Assembly: GCF_023028105.1 (NCBI RefSeq)
Contig: NZ_CP095492.1
Coordinates: 1 to 64,000, forward strand
Origin: Halosolutus gelatinilyticus
GTDB taxonomy: Archaea > Halobacteriota > Halobacteria > Halobacteriales > Natrialbaceae
DNA length: 64,000 nucleotides
Direction: 5' to 3'
Of the stretch, positions 62,234 through 64,000 are shown one piece after another. The notes under the pieces are model-generated. The model was not told where the DNA came from and did not search any database. It saw nothing but the letters and a program-made list of their open reading frames with translations. Position numbers and translations under genes: made by a program. How positions within the stretch are numbered: position 1 is the first letter of the stretch; the number at the start of each line of letters is the position of its first letter.

Positions 62234-63358
62234 ATGGCACGGTCAGCGACAGTCAAGCGCGAGCGGATCGTCGACGAGCTAACGAGTCGATCGCTGGAGG
62301 AGCTCTGGCTCCTCCGCCCCGAGAACGTCGCCTGGTTTACGGGCGGTAACGTCGTGGTCGACGCGGCGAGCGACGTCGGCGTCGCCGCGGTCGGCGTTCC
62401 CGCCGACGACGGACCCGTTCGGCTCCTGGCGCCGAACAACGAGATCGATCGCGTCCGCGAGGAGGAACTGCCGTCGCTCGAGGCGGCCGGGATCGACGTC
62501 GAGGCCGAACGGTACGAGTGGCACGAGTCGGCACTTCCGACAGCCGTCGTCGATCGGCGTCGATCGCCCGCGGGTGCTGACGTGCCGATCGACGGGCTGA
62601 CGACGGTCGATCCGTCCTCGCTCAGGACGCCGCTGCCGGAGAGCGAACTCGATCGCTATCGACGAGCGAGCCGCGAAACGACGCGGGCCGTGGAGGCGGT
62701 CGGGGCCGACCTGACTCCCGAGACGACCGAACGAGAGGCGGCGGCGGCGCTTCGGAGCGAACTCGCGCGGCGCGGGTTCGCCGCGCCGGTCGTTCTCGTC
62801 GGCGGCTCGGAGCGCGCAGTTGAACAGCGACACTTCACTCCCACGAACGCGCCCCTGGATCGGTTCGGTCACCTGACGGTCGTCGCCGAGCGCGGCGGGC
62901 ACAACGTCGCGGTCACGCGAACGGTCGCGTTCGATCCGCCGGCGTGGCTCCGCGAGCGACACGAGGGGGCGTGTCGCGTCGCCGCGACGGCCGCAGCCGC
63001 GACGCTCGAGGCTGTGCGCGCAGACGCACCTGCAAAAGCTATCTTCGAAGCGATTCGAAGAGCGTACGCCGACGCCGGCTATCCGGACGAGTGGCGACGC
63101 CACCACCAGGGCGGTGCGATCGGGTACGAGAGCCGCGAGTGGACCGCGGGTCCTGACTCGACGACCGCCGCCCTCGCACCCATGCCGTACGCGTGGAATC
63201 CGACGATTCGGGGTGCGAAGTGCGAGGATACGATCCTCGTCGACCGCGACGGCATCGACGTGGTCACGTCGACCGGCGAGTGGCCGACGAGCGCGTACGA
63301 CGCCGTCGGATTCGACGTCTCAGTATCGTTTCACGATCCGCTCGCGATCGAGGAGTAG
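62234..63358 (+). CDS. M24-fold (aminopeptidase P/creatinase-like) protein lacking metal Asp residues
   Basis: This protein of about 374 residues starts at ATG 62234 (MARSATVKRERIVDELTS). The N-terminal domain (about 1-140) resembles creatinase/prolidase N-domains (ELWLLRPENVAWFTGG). The pita-bread domain includes ELDRYRRASRETTRAVEAVG, HHQGGAIGYESREWTAGP and GAKCEDTILVDRDG, so the His and one Glu of the metal site are kept. The motif that should hold two metal-binding Asp (D.G....SD.TRT) reads ERGGHNVAVTRT, with Asp missing. Creatinase also works without metal, so a non-peptidase reaction or a binding role is possible. Its place among arabinan genes is unexplained. It follows the IclR gene by about 200 bases on the same strand. 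Confidence 0.75.
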   Translation: MARSATVKRERIVDELTSRSLEELWLLRPENVAWFTGGNVVVDAASDVGVAAVGVPADDGPVRLLAPNNEIDRVREEELPSLEAAGIDVEAERYEWHESALPTAVVDRRRSPAGADVPIDGLTTVDPSSLRTPLPESELDRYRRASRETTRAVEAVGADLTPETTEREAAAALRSELARRGFAAPVVLVGGSERAVEQRHFTPTNAPLDRFGHLTVVAERGGHNVAVTRTVAFDPPAWLRERHEGACRVAATAAAATLEAVRADAPAKAIFEAIRRAYADAGYPDEWRRHHQGGAIGYESREWTAGPDSTTAALAPMPYAWNPTIRGAKCEDTILVDRDGIDVVTSTGEWPTSAYDAVGFDVSVSFHDPLAIEE

Positions 63359-63528
63359 CGCCGTCCCGCGATTCGCGATCGCCGCAAGAACGATCGAAAC
63401 GGCGGAAGAGCGGAGGAATAGACGGCCACGGGCCGAGAGAGCGACCGTTCGCGAAACGGGATATCGACTTCGGTTCTTGCGGTTCGCGGGCGCTTTCACC
63501 GCGGTATCGCCACCGGTCGATCGGCCGA

Positions 63529-63999
63529 TCAACCGACCAGAACGCGAGCGACCGACGACGACTCGAGCGTCAGCGTCAGCGCTTCGTCCTCGAGCGTCAC
63601 CTCGCGTTCGTCGATCTCGTAGACCTCGAGGCCGGTCCACTCGTACCACGATTCGGGGTAGTCGCCGAGGCCCTCCTGTAAGTCGTGCGGATCGTCCGTC
63701 GGGCGCTGGACGATCACGGTCGCGTCCGCGCCGTCAAACGCTTCGGGTACCTCGAGCGTCACGTCGGCCGCGCTCCGTAGGTTCCGGTTCGTGAGGAACG
63801 TACAGAGTTCGTCGTCCATCGATGTCGTCATCGACGTTGCGTCGACGTACGGCACGTCGTCCATCGCTCGGATTCGGGCGCCGGTTTCGGGAATGTCTCG
63901 CGTTTCTCCGTCGACGGACGCGTCGATCACGTTCCACGTCCGGTCGCCGTCGAAAACGTTCGCGTACAGGGAGAGCGTGTAGCCGACCGGTAGCAGCGG
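63529..63999 (-). CDS. Probable GH51 alpha-L-arabinofuranosidase, C-terminal part
   Basis: The frame is open through the right edge of the window, so only the last about 156 codons are present. They read PLLPVGYTLSLYANVFDGDR, then SMDDELCTFLTNRNLRSAAD, VTLEVPEAFDGADATVIVQR and TLEDEALTLTLESSSVARVL, the C-terminal beta-sandwich that closes GH51 alpha-L-arabinofuranosidases (FLTNRN corresponds to the family's VNR strand). The catalytic barrel with the two Glu lies outside the window. GH51 enzymes remove alpha-L-arabinofuranose, which fits GH127 and GH93 nearby. It could alternatively be another clan GH-A arabinofuranosidase-like enzyme. Confidence 0.7.
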   Translation of the reverse strand, partial: PLLPVGYTLSLYANVFDGDRTWNVIDASVDGETRDIPETGARIRAMDDVPYVDATSMTTSMDDELCTFLTNRNLRSAADVTLEVPEAFDGADATVIVQRPTDDPHDLQEGLGDYPESWYEWTGLEVYEIDEREVTLEDEALTLTLESSSVARVLVG

Positions 64000-64000
64000 G

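Noticed and set aside
1-64000. tRNA, rRNA or CRISPR arrays
   Set aside because: No cloverleaf-like gene, rRNA segment or regularly spaced repeat was seen by eye; a covariance-model scan would be needed to exclude small RNAs.

Overview
The window is GC-rich, with GATCG/CGACG-biased, acid-rich proteins. Many of its exported enzymes carry Tat-type (twin-arginine) N-termini, several genes have a TATA-like box about 25 nt before the ATG (leaderless transcripts), and lipoprotein-type binding proteins are common. Together these indicate a halophilic archaeon (class Halobacteria). The genus cannot be fixed from the sequence; a plant-polysaccharide-degrading member of the Natrialbales is a guess.

Layout. 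1-4.6 kb: chitin locus with two GH18 chitinases (one cut by the window edge, one with two GH18 modules plus CBM and PKD domains) and a putative TIM-barrel glycosidase. 4.7-8.5 kb: a scar region with a degraded SelA-like gene, a LuxR-type HTH regulator, a tyrosine recombinase, a truncated unknown ORF and an AT-rich lipoprotein gene. 8.5-10 kb: a zinc alcohol dehydrogenase and the tail of a lost GH31 glycosidase. 10-19 kb: a LacZ-type beta-galactosidase in two polypeptides, a Gfo/Idh/MocA oxidoreductase and an exported GH3 glucosidase/xylosidase. 19.2-24.9 kb: a MalK/E/F/G-type sugar ABC transporter plus a xylose-isomerase-like sugar isomerase. 25.5-36 kb: an apparent oxidative 6-deoxyhexose (L-fucose or L-rhamnose) module with an enolase-superfamily dehydratase, dehydrogenase, mutarotase, lactonase-type amidohydrolase, GH29 fucosidase, ribose-type ABC transporter, SDR and IclR regulator. 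37-42.6 kb: a rhamnogalacturonan module with uronate isomerase (UxaC), rhamnose mutarotase, zinc dehydrogenase and exported PL11 lyase. 43.5-51.9 kb: a small membrane protein, a dipeptide/oligosaccharide-type ABC transporter with a fused DppD-DppF ATPase, another small membrane protein and an IclR regulator. 52.2-64 kb: an arabinan/galactan side-chain module with GH127, zinc dehydrogenase, a GH93-like propeller fused to an IclR regulator, GH2, IclR, an M24-fold protein and the C-terminus of a probable GH51 arabinofuranosidase.

Working model. Exported Tat enzymes (GH18, GH2 large chain, GH3, GH29, PL11) attack polysaccharides outside the cell. Three different ABC systems import the products. 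Enzymes without signal peptides (GH127, GH93, GH2, GH51) finish oligosaccharides in the cytoplasm. UxaC, mutarotases, dehydrogenases, dehydratase and lactonase channel galacturonate and deoxy-sugars into central metabolism. This fits degradation of pectin, especially rhamnogalacturonan I with arabinan and galactan side chains.

The two most interesting signals are (i) an uninterrupted reading frame joining a GH93-like sugar-hydrolase propeller to a full IclR transcription factor, and (ii) a 20-bp palindrome, TTACR-N3-RTRC-N3-TGTAA, found by eye at five widely spaced sites, all in intergenic gaps beside these loci, which could be the operator of a local regulon.
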